Shown here piece after piece: positions 10,591 through 19,408 of a stretch of DNA of 64,000 nucleotides. The stretch comes from JAEUMD01 sp050250815 (GTDB lineage Bacteria > Pseudomonadota > Alphaproteobacteria > Rhizobiales > Hyphomicrobiaceae). Each line of letters begins with the position of its first letter. Within the stretch, counting starts at the first letter, position 1. Where the stretch lies: positions 9,954 through 73,953 of the forward strand of contig JBFWNY010000018.1 of the NCBI GenBank assembly GCA_050250815.1, in the 5' to 3' direction. The translations under genes were made by a program, and so were the position numbers. The notes under the pieces are model-generated. The model was not told where the DNA came from. It saw nothing but the letters and a program-made list of their open reading frames with translations, and searched no databases.

Positions 10591-11208
10591 ATGGTCCCAT
10601 CGGCGAGTGGCATGCGGGGCATAGCGCTCGGCGCGCGCGCGGTGGGCAATCGAGCAGGGCCAGTTGGCATGTCGAAACTGCTGGTTCGGGTGGCCGCCGA
10701 GCGGGACGCAGCCGCATTCGAGGAGCTGTTCCGCTCCTACGCACCGCGTCTCAAGTCCTACATGATGCGCCAGGGTGCCGACGCCCTGACGGCGGAGGAG
10801 CTTGCTCAGGAGACGCTGTTCACGGTCTGGCGGAAGGCTGCTCTCTACTCCGATTCCAAGGGAACGGCCACGACATGGATCTTCACGATTGCGCGCAACC
10901 TGCGGATCGACCGGCTACGTCGGGAGGTTGCCTGGCAGGCACTGCCCGAGGGCCACGATGAGACCGCCTCGGAGGACGTTGCGCCCGACGAGGTTCTTTC
11001 CCTTGCGGAGCGCCAGGCCAGGGTGCAGGCGGCGCTTGCCGATTTGCCGCCGGAGCAGGTGGAGGTGGTGACACTCGCCTACATCGATGGCCTGTCGCAC
11101 AACGAGATTGCCCAGCGGGTAGGGCTCCCGCTCGGAACGGTGAAGTCGCGTATGCGGCTCGCCTACCAGAAGCTGCGTGGCGCAGTCGAGGATTTGAACG
11201 ACCCATGA
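10591..11208 (+). CDS. rpoE: ECF RNA polymerase sigma factor, RpoE/ECF11 type
   Basis: Extracytoplasmic-function sigma factor. Region 2 (FEELFRSYAPRLKSYMMRQG through RNLRIDRLRRE) and region 4 (LADLPPEQVEVVTLAYIDGL, then HNEIAQRVGLPLGTVKSRMR) are both intact. The paired ChrR-type anti-sigma overlaps its end by four bases (ATGA), which identifies the ECF11 group. In Rhodobacter and Caulobacter relatives this group responds to singlet oxygen, cadmium or organic hydroperoxide. The start at 10591 has a strong GGGGGAG site at 10574-10580; an alternative ATG at 10669 begins the conserved core (MSKLLVRVAAERD). A self-directed promoter candidate lies just upstream. Confidence 0.92.
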   Translation: MVPSASGMRGIALGARAVGNRAGPVGMSKLLVRVAAERDAAAFEELFRSYAPRLKSYMMRQGADALTAEELAQETLFTVWRKAALYSDSKGTATTWIFTIARNLRIDRLRREVAWQALPEGHDETASEDVAPDEVLSLAERQARVQAALADLPPEQVEVVTLAYIDGLSHNEIAQRVGLPLGTVKSRMRLAYQKLRGAVEDLNDP

Positions 11209-11846
11209 CGATCACGCATCATCCCGATCACGCAACGCTGATGAGCTTCGCGGCGGGAAGCCTCCCCGAGCCGCTGTCCGCGGTCGTGGCCTCGCACGCT
11301 GCGGTTTGCCCGGCTTGCCGCGCCGATATCGCCCTGCTTGAAACGCTTGGCGGGGCGCTTGTCTCCCGTCTCGAGAATGCGCAGGTGGATCGCGATCCAC
11401 CGCGACTGGTTCCTGATGCGGTGTCCGAACCCCGCCAGGTCGCGGCCTCGCGTTCGTCGGCAGAAGTGCCGGCCCCGATCGCGGCAATCGTCGGCACTGA
11501 TCTCGATGCCGTGCGCTGGAAGCGTCTTGCTCCCGGCATCTGGCATCACCGCTTGCCGCTGTCACGGGGAGTGACCGGCGACTTGAGACTGTTCAAAGTC
11601 GCACCCGGCCAGACGATGCCCGATCATGGCCACGGCGGCGCTGAGATGATGCTCATGCTACGTGGTTCCTATTCCGACTGCTTCGGCACGTTCCGGCCTG
11701 GGGACGTCGCTGATCTCGACGAGGACTGCGAGCATCAGCCCGTCTCCGATCCCGATGTCGGCTGCATCTGCCTGATCGCCGCGGTCGGAAAGGCACGTTA
11801 CAAGAGCCTGCTCGCCCGTCTTGTTCAACCGTTCACAGGCATTTAA
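11205..11846 (+). CDS. chrR: ChrR-type zinc anti-sigma factor with cupin domain
   Basis: Anti-sigma factor that holds the preceding ECF sigma. The N-terminal zinc-binding domain has His6, His31, Cys35 and Cys38, the same positions as the zinc ligands of Rhodobacter sphaeroides ChrR. The C-terminal half is a ChrR-type cupin, with the metal-site run HGHGGAEMMLMLRGSYSD and a later His in DEDCEHQPV. In the known system the cupin is needed for release of the sigma in response to singlet oxygen. The 213-residue length is normal. ATGA overlap with rpoE indicates coupled translation and a fixed ratio. Confidence 0.92.
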   Translation: MTITHHPDHATLMSFAAGSLPEPLSAVVASHAAVCPACRADIALLETLGGALVSRLENAQVDRDPPRLVPDAVSEPRQVAASRSSAEVPAPIAAIVGTDLDAVRWKRLAPGIWHHRLPLSRGVTGDLRLFKVAPGQTMPDHGHGGAEMMLMLRGSYSDCFGTFRPGDVADLDEDCEHQPVSDPDVGCICLIAAVGKARYKSLLARLVQPFTGI

Positions 11847-11903
11847 ACCAACCTCCGGGCCCGCGCTGCATGATGCCGCGCGATAAGCGCGAGGGATGAC
11901 GGC

Positions 11904-12677
11904 GTGGTCAACGAGAACGGTGTGCGCTGGCGCACGGCCTGGGTCACCGGGGCAAGCAGCGGCATAGGCAAGGCGATCGCGCTGGAAATCGCGCGCCGCG
12001 GGTGCACTGTTGCGGCGTCCGCGCGCTCGGCCGATACGCTGAACGAAATGGCGCGCGACAACGGGCGCATCCTGCCCTTTCCCGTCGATGTGACGGATGC
12101 TGCCGCTGTCGCCTCGACGGTGGGGTCCATCATGGACCGCCTCGGTGGCCCGCCCGATCTCGTGTTCTTCAGCGCGGGAGTCGGCCGCTTCTCGAGCGCG
12201 ACGCGCTTCGACAGGGCGCTGTTCGAAGAATCGATGCGGGTGAATGTCGTGGCACTGGGCGATGCGCTGGCGCCGCTGATCCCCCCAATGATCGCGCGTG
12301 GGAGCGGCCACATCGCGCTGGTCGCCTCGCTGGCGGGGTACCGTGGCCTGCCGCGCGCGGTGACCTATGCGCCGAGCAAGGCGGCGGTCATCTCGCTTGC
12401 CGAGTGTCTGCGCTTCGACCTGCAACCCAAGGGCATCACGGTGACGATGATCAATCCGGGCTATGTCGACACGCCGATGACGCGCAAGAACGATTTCCCC
12501 ATGCCGTTTCTGATGACGTTGGACAAGGCGACCGGCATCATCCTGCGGGGCCTTGAGCGCGGCAAGTTCGAGATCCGCTTTCCCTGGCAGATCGGCACGA
12601 TGGTCGCGCTCGGACGGCTGCTGTCGAACACCAGCTATTACTGGCTGGTGAAGCGGTCCATGCAGCCGAAGAGATAG
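11904..12677 (+). CDS. Short-chain dehydrogenase/reductase
   Basis: NAD(P)-dependent SDR of 257 residues, substrate unknown. The cofactor motif TGASSGIG is at residues 15-22, the NAG-like motif is changed to SAGV, and the catalytic Tyr-Lys pair is in YAPSK, preceded by the Ser of VASLAGY. The C-terminal hydrophobic end (SNTSYYWLVKR) suggests membrane association. GTG start at 11904 with GAGGGA upstream. It is 57 bases after chrR, so it may be read through from the sigma operon, although no promoter of its own is obvious. Convergent with kdsA. Confidence 0.87.
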   Translation: MVNENGVRWRTAWVTGASSGIGKAIALEIARRGCTVAASARSADTLNEMARDNGRILPFPVDVTDAAAVASTVGSIMDRLGGPPDLVFFSAGVGRFSSATRFDRALFEESMRVNVVALGDALAPLIPPMIARGSGHIALVASLAGYRGLPRAVTYAPSKAAVISLAECLRFDLQPKGITVTMINPGYVDTPMTRKNDFPMPFLMTLDKATGIILRGLERGKFEIRFPWQIGTMVALGRLLSNTSYYWLVKRSMQPKR

Positions 12678-12702
12678 GCTTGCGGACGGGCTGTCGCAGC
12701 GC

Positions 12703-13557
12703 TCAGGCCGGCGCGCGCTTCACCAACCGGTCGATGGCCATCAAGTCTGCGAGCAGCGGCTCCAGATCGGACAGCGGCACCATGTTGGGGCCATCGGAGG
12801 GCGCGCGATCGGGATTGTCGTGCGTCTCGATGAACAGCCCCGCCACGCCGACAGCCACCGCCGCGCGGGCGAGCACCGGCACATAGCGCCGATCGCCGCC
12901 AGAGCTTGTGCCCTGGCCGCCCGGCTGCTGCACCGAGTGCGTGGCGTCGAAGATCACTGGTGCTCCCGTCTCGGCCATGATCGGCAGTGCGCGCATGTCG
13001 ACGACGAGCGTGTTGTAGCCGAACGATGCACCCCGCTCGGTGACGAGCACGTTGGCGTTGCCCGAGCCGGTCACCTTGGCCACTGCATTGCGCATGTCCC
13101 AGGGCGCCAGGAACTGGCCCTTCTTGATCTTTACGACGCGGCCGGTTTCGGCGGCTGCGATGAGCAGGTCCGTCTGACGGCACAGGAAAGCGGGGATCTG
13201 CAGGATATCGACGACCTCGGCGACCCGTGCGCACTGGGCCGCCTCGTGGACGTCGGTCACGACCGGCAGACCGAGGCTCTCGCGGATCTCGGCGAACACG
13301 TCGAGTGCTTTGGCCAGTCCGATGCCGCGCGCGCCCGACAGCGACGTGCGGTTGGCTTTGTCGAAGCTCGCCTTGAACACCAGCCCGATGCCCAGGCGCC
13401 GGGCCATCTCGGAGAGCGCGGTGGCGATTTCGATCGCGTGTGCACGGCTTTCCATCTGGCACGGGCCGGCGAGCACCGCGAGCGGCGCGTCATTGGCGAA
13501 GGTCACTCCGCGAACGGAGACCCGCGTGGCGGGCTTCAATGTCGTCTGTGCGGTCAT
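12703..13557 (-). CDS. kdsA: 3-deoxy-8-phosphooctulonate synthase (Kdo-8-P synthase)
   Basis: Condenses phosphoenolpyruvate with D-arabinose 5-phosphate to Kdo-8-phosphate, the first committed step to the Kdo of lipopolysaccharide. Family motifs are LAGPCQMES near the N-terminus, FKASFDKANRTS, LQIPAFLCRQTDLL, KIKKGQFLAPWDM and the C-terminal THDNPDRAPSDGPNM. The retained Cys in AGPC suggests a metal-dependent form. ATG at 13557 is chosen over 13572 because AAGG lies just upstream of it; 284 residues is normal. Usually next to pyrG/eno in alphaproteobacteria; here it stands apart. Confidence 0.95.
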   Translation of the reverse strand: MTAQTTLKPATRVSVRGVTFANDAPLAVLAGPCQMESRAHAIEIATALSEMARRLGIGLVFKASFDKANRTSLSGARGIGLAKALDVFAEIRESLGLPVVTDVHEAAQCARVAEVVDILQIPAFLCRQTDLLIAAAETGRVVKIKKGQFLAPWDMRNAVAKVTGSGNANVLVTERGASFGYNTLVVDMRALPIMAETGAPVIFDATHSVQQPGGQGTSSGGDRRYVPVLARAAVAVGVAGLFIETHDNPDRAPSDGPNMVPLSDLEPLLADLMAIDRLVKRAPA

Positions 13558-13768
13558 GGCTGCCTTATACATTCGCGCGCCGCGATGCGGGGGTCAAACC
13601 GGCTGCCGACGGACAACAACCTGTGAATGAACGCCGGCGGGTTCCGACCCAGCGAAGGTTTGCCGCCGCGGTGCGGCTTGGCTTAGGCTCAAGCCACCGT
13701 GGCGCGGGAGTGTGTGGACCGGTGGGTCGCCGGACGTTCCGGGTTCATCTATCAGCGGAGAACTTGAG

Positions 13769-14662
13769 ATGGTGGGCTGGACGTTCGACCGGGATCGGGC
13801 GGCTAGCGGCCGCCTCGACGGCCGGACCGTTGGCAGGAGCGCTCCGATCAAGGCGGCCGTGTTCGCGCTGGTCGGCCTATTGCTGTTTTCGGCAAAGCCT
13901 CCCTCCGTAGCTGCGGAGGATGCGGTCGATACCGCGCTGGTGATGGCGGTCGACATCTCCCAATCCGTTGATGAGGCGCGCTACCGTCTGCAGATGGAGG
14001 GGATTGCCCAGGCGCTGGAGGACCCTGATGTCGTCCGCGTCATCACCAGCGGTCCGCGCCACGCCATTCTGTTCACGCTGATCGGCTGGGCGGACCGGGC
14101 GCGCGTGCTGCTGCCTTGGACGTGGATCGCCAGCCAGTCGGATGCTGCCGCCGTCGCACGCATGCTGCGCTCGTTGCCCGCCGTCTCGGGCGAGTACACC
14201 TGTCTGGGCCGCATGCTGACCTATCTCGCCGACCAGACGCTGAATCCTGTCCCGGTGAAAGCCGACAGGGTGGTGGTGGACGTCTCCGGCGATGGTCCCG
14301 ACAACTGCACATCGACGCTCTACGTCAACAAGGTGCGCGACCGCCTTGTCGAACAGGGCGCGGTGATCAACGGGCTGCCGATCCTGGAAGACGGCTTGGA
14401 GCACGAGATCGAGCGCTGGAACCGCGCTCCGGGATCGACGCAACAGGAGTTTCCGCTGCCCTCGGACGACGACGCCCGGACGCTTACGCGCTGGTACGAG
14501 CGTCACGTCATGGGCGGCGCCGGTGCCTTCGTCATCACTGCCAACGGCTACGAGGATTTCGCCCGCGCGATCCGGCGCAAGTTCATTCTGGAGATTGCCG
14601 GTCCGCGCCCGGTCATGCCGCTGCGCGTCGGTGCAGCGGCCGCAATACGCCATGCCCGTTGA
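13769..14662 (+). CDS. DUF1194 (von Willebrand A-like) secreted protein
   Basis: A 297-residue protein of the DUF1194 family, which has a von Willebrand A-like fold; function unknown. An N-terminal basic region and hydrophobic stretch (AAVFALVGLLLFSA, about residues 31-44) make an export signal. The domain then starts TALVMAVDISQSVDEARY, where DISQS is a MIDAS-like metal motif. Later parts include DVSGDGPDNCTS and GAFVITANGYEDFARAIRRK. GGAG at 13757-13760 supports the start at 13769. It is followed 11 bases later by the 3' end of the oppositely oriented DUF6455 gene. Confidence 0.85.
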   Translation: MVGWTFDRDRAASGRLDGRTVGRSAPIKAAVFALVGLLLFSAKPPSVAAEDAVDTALVMAVDISQSVDEARYRLQMEGIAQALEDPDVVRVITSGPRHAILFTLIGWADRARVLLPWTWIASQSDAAAVARMLRSLPAVSGEYTCLGRMLTYLADQTLNPVPVKADRVVVDVSGDGPDNCTSTLYVNKVRDRLVEQGAVINGLPILEDGLEHEIERWNRAPGSTQQEFPLPSDDDARTLTRWYERHVMGGAGAFVITANGYEDFARAIRRKFILEIAGPRPVMPLRVGAAAAIRHAR

Positions 14663-14673
14663 TGAGGGTTGCT

Positions 14674-14934
14674 TCAGCGCGCCGTCCGGAATTGCTCGAG
14701 CAGCGATCTGTTGCTGCAGAAGCGCGGCGGCGGATCGCCCTGGTGTGAGGGATCGTCCAGCCAGTCCATGCACGCGGTCGGATGCGGACAGGCGAGGCAG
14801 TTGAGCGTCGCCTTGTCGATCGTCGCGCCGGCGCCATGTCGGATGAGCAGGCGCGGGCTAACTCCTGTCCGCGAAATCATATCCTTGAGCCTGCGGGCGC
14901 GGCGTTCCACCTGCTCGTACATCGGCCATGCCAT
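14674..14934 (-). CDS. DUF6455 family four-cysteine protein
   Basis: An 86-residue soluble protein resembling the DUF6455 family, function unknown. The N-terminal helical part (YEQVERRARRLKDMISRTGV) is followed by a cysteine pattern C46-x2-C49-x5-C55 and C73 in CLACPHPTACMDWLDDP and FCSN, which could bind zinc or an iron-sulfur cluster. AGGAGG just upstream of the ATG gives a strong start. An FNR/FixK-like palindrome lies about 115 bases upstream of the start (15043-15056), so oxygen-dependent control is plausible. Confidence 0.78.
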   Translation of the reverse strand: MAWPMYEQVERRARRLKDMISRTGVSPRLLIRHGAGATIDKATLNCLACPHPTACMDWLDDPSHQGDPPPRFCSNRSLLEQFRTAR

Positions 14935-15042
14935 GGGTACCTCCTGCCGGCGCCCTCGCGCCGTGCACGACCGGATTTTTTTGTGACGGGCTTCTTCCGC
15001 CGGTCGCTGGCAAGAGCCTCAACCGGGTTCCGCCGCCGGAGA

Positions 15043-15056
15043 TTGACTTTGCTCAA
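15043..15056. promoter_or_regulatory. Candidate FNR/FixK-type box before the DUF6455 gene
   Basis: TTGACTTTGCTCAA has the TTGA-N6-TCAA symmetry of FNR/FixK-family operators. It lies about 115 bases upstream of the DUF6455 ATG and has a near copy at 15624-15637. Confidence 0.5.
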
Positions 15057-15176
15057 GTGAGGCGCATCCAAGGTGCGGCGCGGTCGAAATGTCGCACGAT
15101 AACAAGAGCTTAATGTTCAAGCATCGCAATGTCCGCATGTATCGAGTGGAGATTTGTCCGGGACGCGGCGCACAGC

Positions 15177-15527
15177 TCAAACGACAGGCGCGCCGTAGCC
15201 ATAGCTGTAGGGCACGGGGCCCGAGAACGCGATCACGTCGCCGTCCTGCACAGCCACCTCGCCATTGACGTTGCCGCTTTGGTAGAGGCCGGGCGTGATG
15301 TCGCGGCCGTTGCGCAGCACGAGAAAGATCTCGGCCATTGGCAGGCCGAAGCGCGCGATCAGATCGGCGATGGTGGTTCCGGCGCGAACTTCGATACGGC
15401 GGGAAAGTCCGTCGACGCCGCTGTACTTGGCGAGGCTGTTGAAGAACCGCGCCTCGATGGTGAGAACCGTGTCGGCTGCGTTGTGGCCGATGCCCGGCGC
15501 TGTCGTCGGCTCGAGGGTCTTGCTCAT
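15177..15527 (-). CDS. MoaD/ThiS-like ubiquitin-fold protein
   Basis: A 116-residue protein whose C-terminal 85 residues have the beta-grasp pattern of MoaD/ThiS proteins (LTIEARFFNSLAKYSGV, then RIEVRAGTTIADLIARFGLP, then VQDGDVIAFSGPVPY). These proteins carry sulfur for molybdopterin or thiazole synthesis, or act in related conjugation. The tail ends YGYGAPVV and lacks the usual terminal Gly-Gly, so thiocarboxylate chemistry is doubtful as drawn. Start at 15527 supported by GGAG. It follows the ATP-grasp and transglutaminase genes on the same strand, 173 bases away. An FNR/FixK-like box lies about 100 bases upstream. Confidence 0.72.
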   Translation of the reverse strand: MSKTLEPTTAPGIGHNAADTVLTIEARFFNSLAKYSGVDGLSRRIEVRAGTTIADLIARFGLPMAEIFLVLRNGRDITPGLYQSGNVNGEVAVQDGDVIAFSGPVPYSYGYGAPVV

Positions 15528-15623
15528 GATTGGCTCCGCGCGATGGCGCCGCCGCAAAATACGGGTCGCCGCCAAGTCCTGTCCGATCGGCGCGCATGCT
15601 AGGCGCTCGCGCAAAAGCCGCTC

Positions 15624-15637
15624 TTGACTTGGCTCAC
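15624..15637. promoter_or_regulatory. Candidate FNR/FixK-type box before the MoaD-like gene
   Basis: TTGACTTGGCTCAC keeps the TGA-N6-TCA core and matches the 15043 box at 12 of 14 positions. It lies about 100 bases upstream of the MoaD-like ATG, in the gap after the transglutaminase gene. Confidence 0.42.
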
Positions 15638-15700
15638 GCGACCGGCAGGTCCGGCGTTGCCATTTGGTACATGGCGAGGTGGAGCCGATCGTTGCGTGGC

Positions 15701-16576
15701 CTACGTGACCTGATCGACGTCGACAGCCACCGTCACGTTGTGCTCGGCGCCGCCCAGGATGATGCCCGAGATCGGGTTGACGTCGTCGTAGTCGCGCCCG
15801 ATCGCAAAGGCGATGTGCTCGTCCACGGGCATGATGCCGTTGGTCGGATCGAAATCGACCCATCCGGTCCCCGGCACGTTGATGGCGATCCAGGCATGCG
15901 AAGCGTCCGCGCCGCGCAGCTTGGGTTGGCCCGGTGGCGGTCGCGTCAGCAGGTATCCGCTGACGTACCGGGCCGGTATCTTCGCCGCCCGGAGGCCCGC
16001 CAGAGCCAGATGCGAAAAATCCTGGCAGACGCCCCGCCTCAGCCGCATCACCTCGTCGACCGGCGTCGAAACATCGGTGGCGGTCGCATCGAACCGGAAG
16101 TCACGATAGATGCGGCGCGTGAGATCGAGCACCGCCGACAGTATGGGGCGGCCCGGCGTCAGCGATTGGGCCACGTAGTCGGCAACGACGCGGCTCGGCG
16201 GCGTCAGACGCGAGTGACAGGCGAAGGCGATGGTGTCGAGATCGATGGGCGGGGCAGCCCGCTCCACCCAATCGCTCACGAACTCCCAGGGCGGGCTCTG
16301 CTCGGGCGGGGGATAGGATCCGCCGGTCACCTCGACGACGGTCGATGCGTGCACCGAGAACACCTCGTGCTGCCGGTCGATTTCCAGCCGCACGAGCGGG
16401 TTGCCGAAGGTGTCGATGCTGTCGTGGCGGATGCTGGGCGCCGGCTCAATCAGCAGCGCATGGCTCAGGATCGTCTGGCCCTCTATCGGGCGCGGCGACA
16501 GGTGAAGGCATTGATGTGAATGGGAGACCGGCTGGCCGTACCGGTATGTCGTCTTGTGGCTGATGTCGTACTTCAT
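15701..16576 (-). CDS. Transglutaminase-like cysteine protease family protein
   Basis: A 291-residue protein with an N-terminal bacterial transglutaminase-like domain (YDISHKTTYRYGQPVSHSHQ) and a C-terminal transglutaminase core. The catalytic triad is visible: Cys in RRGVCQDFSH (near residue 182), His in ADASHAWIAI (near 226) and Asp in VDFDPTNG (near 240). Such proteins are predicted peptidases or amide-bond exchangers. The gene lies 46 bases after the ATP-grasp/alpha-E gene on the same strand, the usual partner arrangement in bacteria, which suggests one peptide-making or peptide-modifying system. Confidence 0.92.
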   Translation of the reverse strand: MKYDISHKTTYRYGQPVSHSHQCLHLSPRPIEGQTILSHALLIEPAPSIRHDSIDTFGNPLVRLEIDRQHEVFSVHASTVVEVTGGSYPPPEQSPPWEFVSDWVERAAPPIDLDTIAFACHSRLTPPSRVVADYVAQSLTPGRPILSAVLDLTRRIYRDFRFDATATDVSTPVDEVMRLRRGVCQDFSHLALAGLRAAKIPARYVSGYLLTRPPPGQPKLRGADASHAWIAINVPGTGWVDFDPTNGIMPVDEHIAFAIGRDYDDVNPISGIILGGAEHNVTVAVDVDQVT

Positions 16577-16622
16577 GGGCGTTACTCGTGCCGTCCGGTG
16601 GCACGCGGCTCCTGAAACGGGA

Positions 16623-19199
16623 TCAATGCTTCTGGTCGAGACGCGTGCGCAGCCGCTGTGGCCGTCCCTCGATGAGGCTGAAATACCGCCTCGCGATGAC
16701 GTTGGACAGCTCCGGCAGTTCGTGCGTCATCTGGTCCATCAGGCGGCCGAGCGCGCGGCGCTCTCCCGCGGCCAGGGAGCGCACGTCGGCGAGCCGCACC
16801 GCTGTGCTGAGCAGCAGTATGCGGCGACGCTCGTCGGGTAGAGCGATGCCTTGGCTCGCCTGCGGCAGGCTCTCCAGATGCTGGTCGATGCGCGCCAGCT
16901 GGAAGGCGAGGCTGCGCGGGTTGCTCTCGTCGACGAGCAGCAGGTCGAGCACGAGCGGAAGCATCGGGTCGAGCCGGTAGCGCGAACGATAAGTGATGAA
17001 GCTGTCGGCGACTTCGAGCAGGAAGCGCAGACTGCTCGCCTCGTCTTCGTCGGTGGCGACGGTCGGCGCGTGCGGATGTCCGAACAGCGCGCCCACCGCC
17101 TCAGACAGATTGTAGGCGCGCGACAGACGGCGACCCATGTCGAGGAACGACCAGCCGAAATTGCGCGTCATGTTCTCGTGCATGAGCCCGGCGAACGCGG
17201 CGAGCGAAGCCAGCCCCTCCTCTATGAGGTCGAGGAGCTGGCCGGAGCGGCCGGCGACCATCTTCTGACGCCACTCGCTGCCCGGCTGGAAGCGCTCCAG
17301 CGTTTGCCAGGCTTCGAGCGAGAGGCGGTCGCGCGTCAAACTGGCGACGCGGTAGAGGCCATCGCACGTCCGTGGCAGCACCCGCATTCCTGCCGGTCCA
17401 GCCACCAGCACGCGCACCAGGCGGTCAATGGCCTGACCGTCCGAGTCGGTTCTGAACGGGGGGGGAGCGGTCGGCTCGTCGGTGAGCAGCACCTCCAGGC
17501 ACCGGCGCGCTGCGGCGCGGCCGTCTGCTGGCAGCCCATCCTCCTGCTGCCGCTGCAAGGCGCTGCGCAGGACGCGCATGGTCCAGTCGGCCCGCTCGGT
17601 GTAGCGGCCGAGCCAGTACAGATCGTCCGCCGCCCGGCTCTGCGTCACGCGCTGCGAGCGCTCGACGTGCGCGGTCTCAAGCGTCGGGCGCCACAGGCTC
17701 GCGTGCTGCGGCTGGCGATCGTCGCCCACCACCCAAACGTCGCGCGTGAGCCCCTCCGGCGAACTCAAGCCTAGCGAAAGCGTCGGGTCGATCGTCATGG
17801 CGAGGCCGCCCGGCATCATCATGAAGCCGTCGGCTGAGCGCGTCAGGTAGAGGCGCACGGCGAACGGAACCGGCTGGAGGGCGCCATCGCGCAAGGATGG
17901 GGTGGTGCCGAAGTCGAGCCGGTCCTCGGCGACCAGCCCGTCGCCCACGAGGGCGAGGTCGCGCGCATAGGCGTCGAGGCTCTGGTCGGCAACGTCGGCG
18001 CGTTGGCCAATGGCGGCGCGGCCCGGACGGCCAGCACCTTCCTGCGCCCTGCGGACGACCACGTGATCGCGATCGCGCAACACGGATTCGCGAAGGTCGG
18101 GGTCACCGAGCCAGCGGCGCGGCGCATCCTCGATCAGAAGATCCTCTCCCAGGACGTGGCGGCACACCCGTCCAAGATAGGCGCCCAGGCCGCGGTTCTG
18201 GACGACTGCAGACCCGACAGCGTTCGTGACGAGAGACGGCGACCGTCGCACGGCCTGCATCAGGCCTACTGGCCCGGCAAAGCCGCCCGGATCCAGTTCC
18301 AGGGGATCGGAGCTGCGGCCCTCGACGCAGCGGACGATGACGTCGATTTCCTTCAGACCCTCCAGCGTCTTCAAGAAGACCCGGTCGTCGTCAGTCCGCA
18401 GATCGCTGCCTTCGACCAGCAGGTAGCCCAGGTAGCGCGCCAAGTAGGCGTGACTGAAATAGTCGTCGTGCTGGGGACCAGGCGTCAGCAGCGCGACGCG
18501 GGGGGCACCGCGCCCGGCGCGATCGGAAATCGCCGTTTGTAACGTCTGGAAGAAGCCCGCGACGCGCCTTGCGCCGAGGTTGCGGAACAATTCGCCGGCG
18601 ACGTGCGTGTGCGCCACGCGATTGGCGAGGGCAGAGCCGATGCCGGCAGGTGTCTCGGTATGAATGTCGATCACGCGCCAGCGGCCATCGGCGCCCCGAG
18701 CGACGTCGGCGGCGAAGAACTGCAGGAACCCGAAGGGCGGACGGATGCCGTGCGCGGGCCTGAGGAAGGCAGGGTCGGAAAAAACGAGCGCCGGTGGAAT
18801 GAGCCCGTCGCGCATCAACGACTGGTCGCCGTAGATGTCGCTGAGGATTGAATCGAGCAGCCGGGCGCGCTGGGAAAGGGCCCGTTCGAGCTGGTGCCAA
18901 TCTTCCGCTGCGATCACCAGTGGCATCGCGTCAACGGTCCAGCGCTGGCTGGGATGGGTGGGGTCAGCGAAGATGTCGTAGGCGATGCCGATCTGGTGGA
19001 CGCGCCGGTCGAGCGCCGCGGCCATCGCGCCGATGTCCTCGGCGCTCATATTGCCGAGCGCATCCAGCAGCGCGCGCCAGTGGGGTCGCACACTGCCGTC
19101 GGCACGCACCATCTCGTCGTGACAGCCGACGCTACGGTGGACGTAGCCTTCGACCAGATGGTCACACGAGACGAAGCCGGCGGGTGCGAGAAGGCTCAT
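16623..19199 (-). CDS. Fused circularly permuted ATP-grasp and alpha-E protein
   Basis: An 858-residue fusion. Residues about 1-480 are the circularly permuted type-2 ATP-grasp domain, with MPLVIAAEDWHQLERALSQR, IYGDQSLMRDGLIPPALVFS, a HTETPAGIGSALANR motif and the C-terminal run PFAVRLYLTRSADGFMMMPG. From about residue 520 the alpha-E domain starts (LYWLGRYTERADWTMRVLRS), with many helices. Such proteins are predicted to join amino acids or peptides with ATP. They often occur as two separate genes; here they are one. ATG at 19199 is chosen because the preceding frame lacks family similarity. The transglutaminase and MoaD-like genes follow. Confidence 0.92.
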   Translation of the reverse strand: MSLLAPAGFVSCDHLVEGYVHRSVGCHDEMVRADGSVRPHWRALLDALGNMSAEDIGAMAAALDRRVHQIGIAYDIFADPTHPSQRWTVDAMPLVIAAEDWHQLERALSQRARLLDSILSDIYGDQSLMRDGLIPPALVFSDPAFLRPAHGIRPPFGFLQFFAADVARGADGRWRVIDIHTETPAGIGSALANRVAHTHVAGELFRNLGARRVAGFFQTLQTAISDRAGRGAPRVALLTPGPQHDDYFSHAYLARYLGYLLVEGSDLRTDDDRVFLKTLEGLKEIDVIVRCVEGRSSDPLELDPGGFAGPVGLMQAVRRSPSLVTNAVGSAVVQNRGLGAYLGRVCRHVLGEDLLIEDAPRRWLGDPDLRESVLRDRDHVVVRRAQEGAGRPGRAAIGQRADVADQSLDAYARDLALVGDGLVAEDRLDFGTTPSLRDGALQPVPFAVRLYLTRSADGFMMMPGGLAMTIDPTLSLGLSSPEGLTRDVWVVGDDRQPQHASLWRPTLETAHVERSQRVTQSRAADDLYWLGRYTERADWTMRVLRSALQRQQEDGLPADGRAAARRCLEVLLTDEPTAPPPFRTDSDGQAIDRLVRVLVAGPAGMRVLPRTCDGLYRVASLTRDRLSLEAWQTLERFQPGSEWRQKMVAGRSGQLLDLIEEGLASLAAFAGLMHENMTRNFGWSFLDMGRRLSRAYNLSEAVGALFGHPHAPTVATDEDEASSLRFLLEVADSFITYRSRYRLDPMLPLVLDLLLVDESNPRSLAFQLARIDQHLESLPQASQGIALPDERRRILLLSTAVRLADVRSLAAGERRALGRLMDQMTHELPELSNVIARRYFSLIEGRPQRLRTRLDQKH

Positions 19200-19408
19200 G
19201 TGCGCGTTTCGATGCCTCGATGGCCTGTCGCGTCTGATGCTGGTCGGTGGCAACCAACGCCAGACGGTACGCTGTAGATACAAAATCCCGAAGCGCGCCG
19301 ACAGCGTTCGAATCGCTGGCGGAATCCTCCGGGGGCCAAGTGTAGCAGGGCATCCGATTCCGGACCAGCGGCGCACTGAGGCGTCGCTGCATCACGCGAC
19401 AGCGAATG

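Noticed and set aside
15528..15863. Extended frame of the MoaD-like protein into the transglutaminase region
   Set aside because: It would overlap the certain transglutaminase gene in another frame; ATG at 15527 has a good ribosome site.
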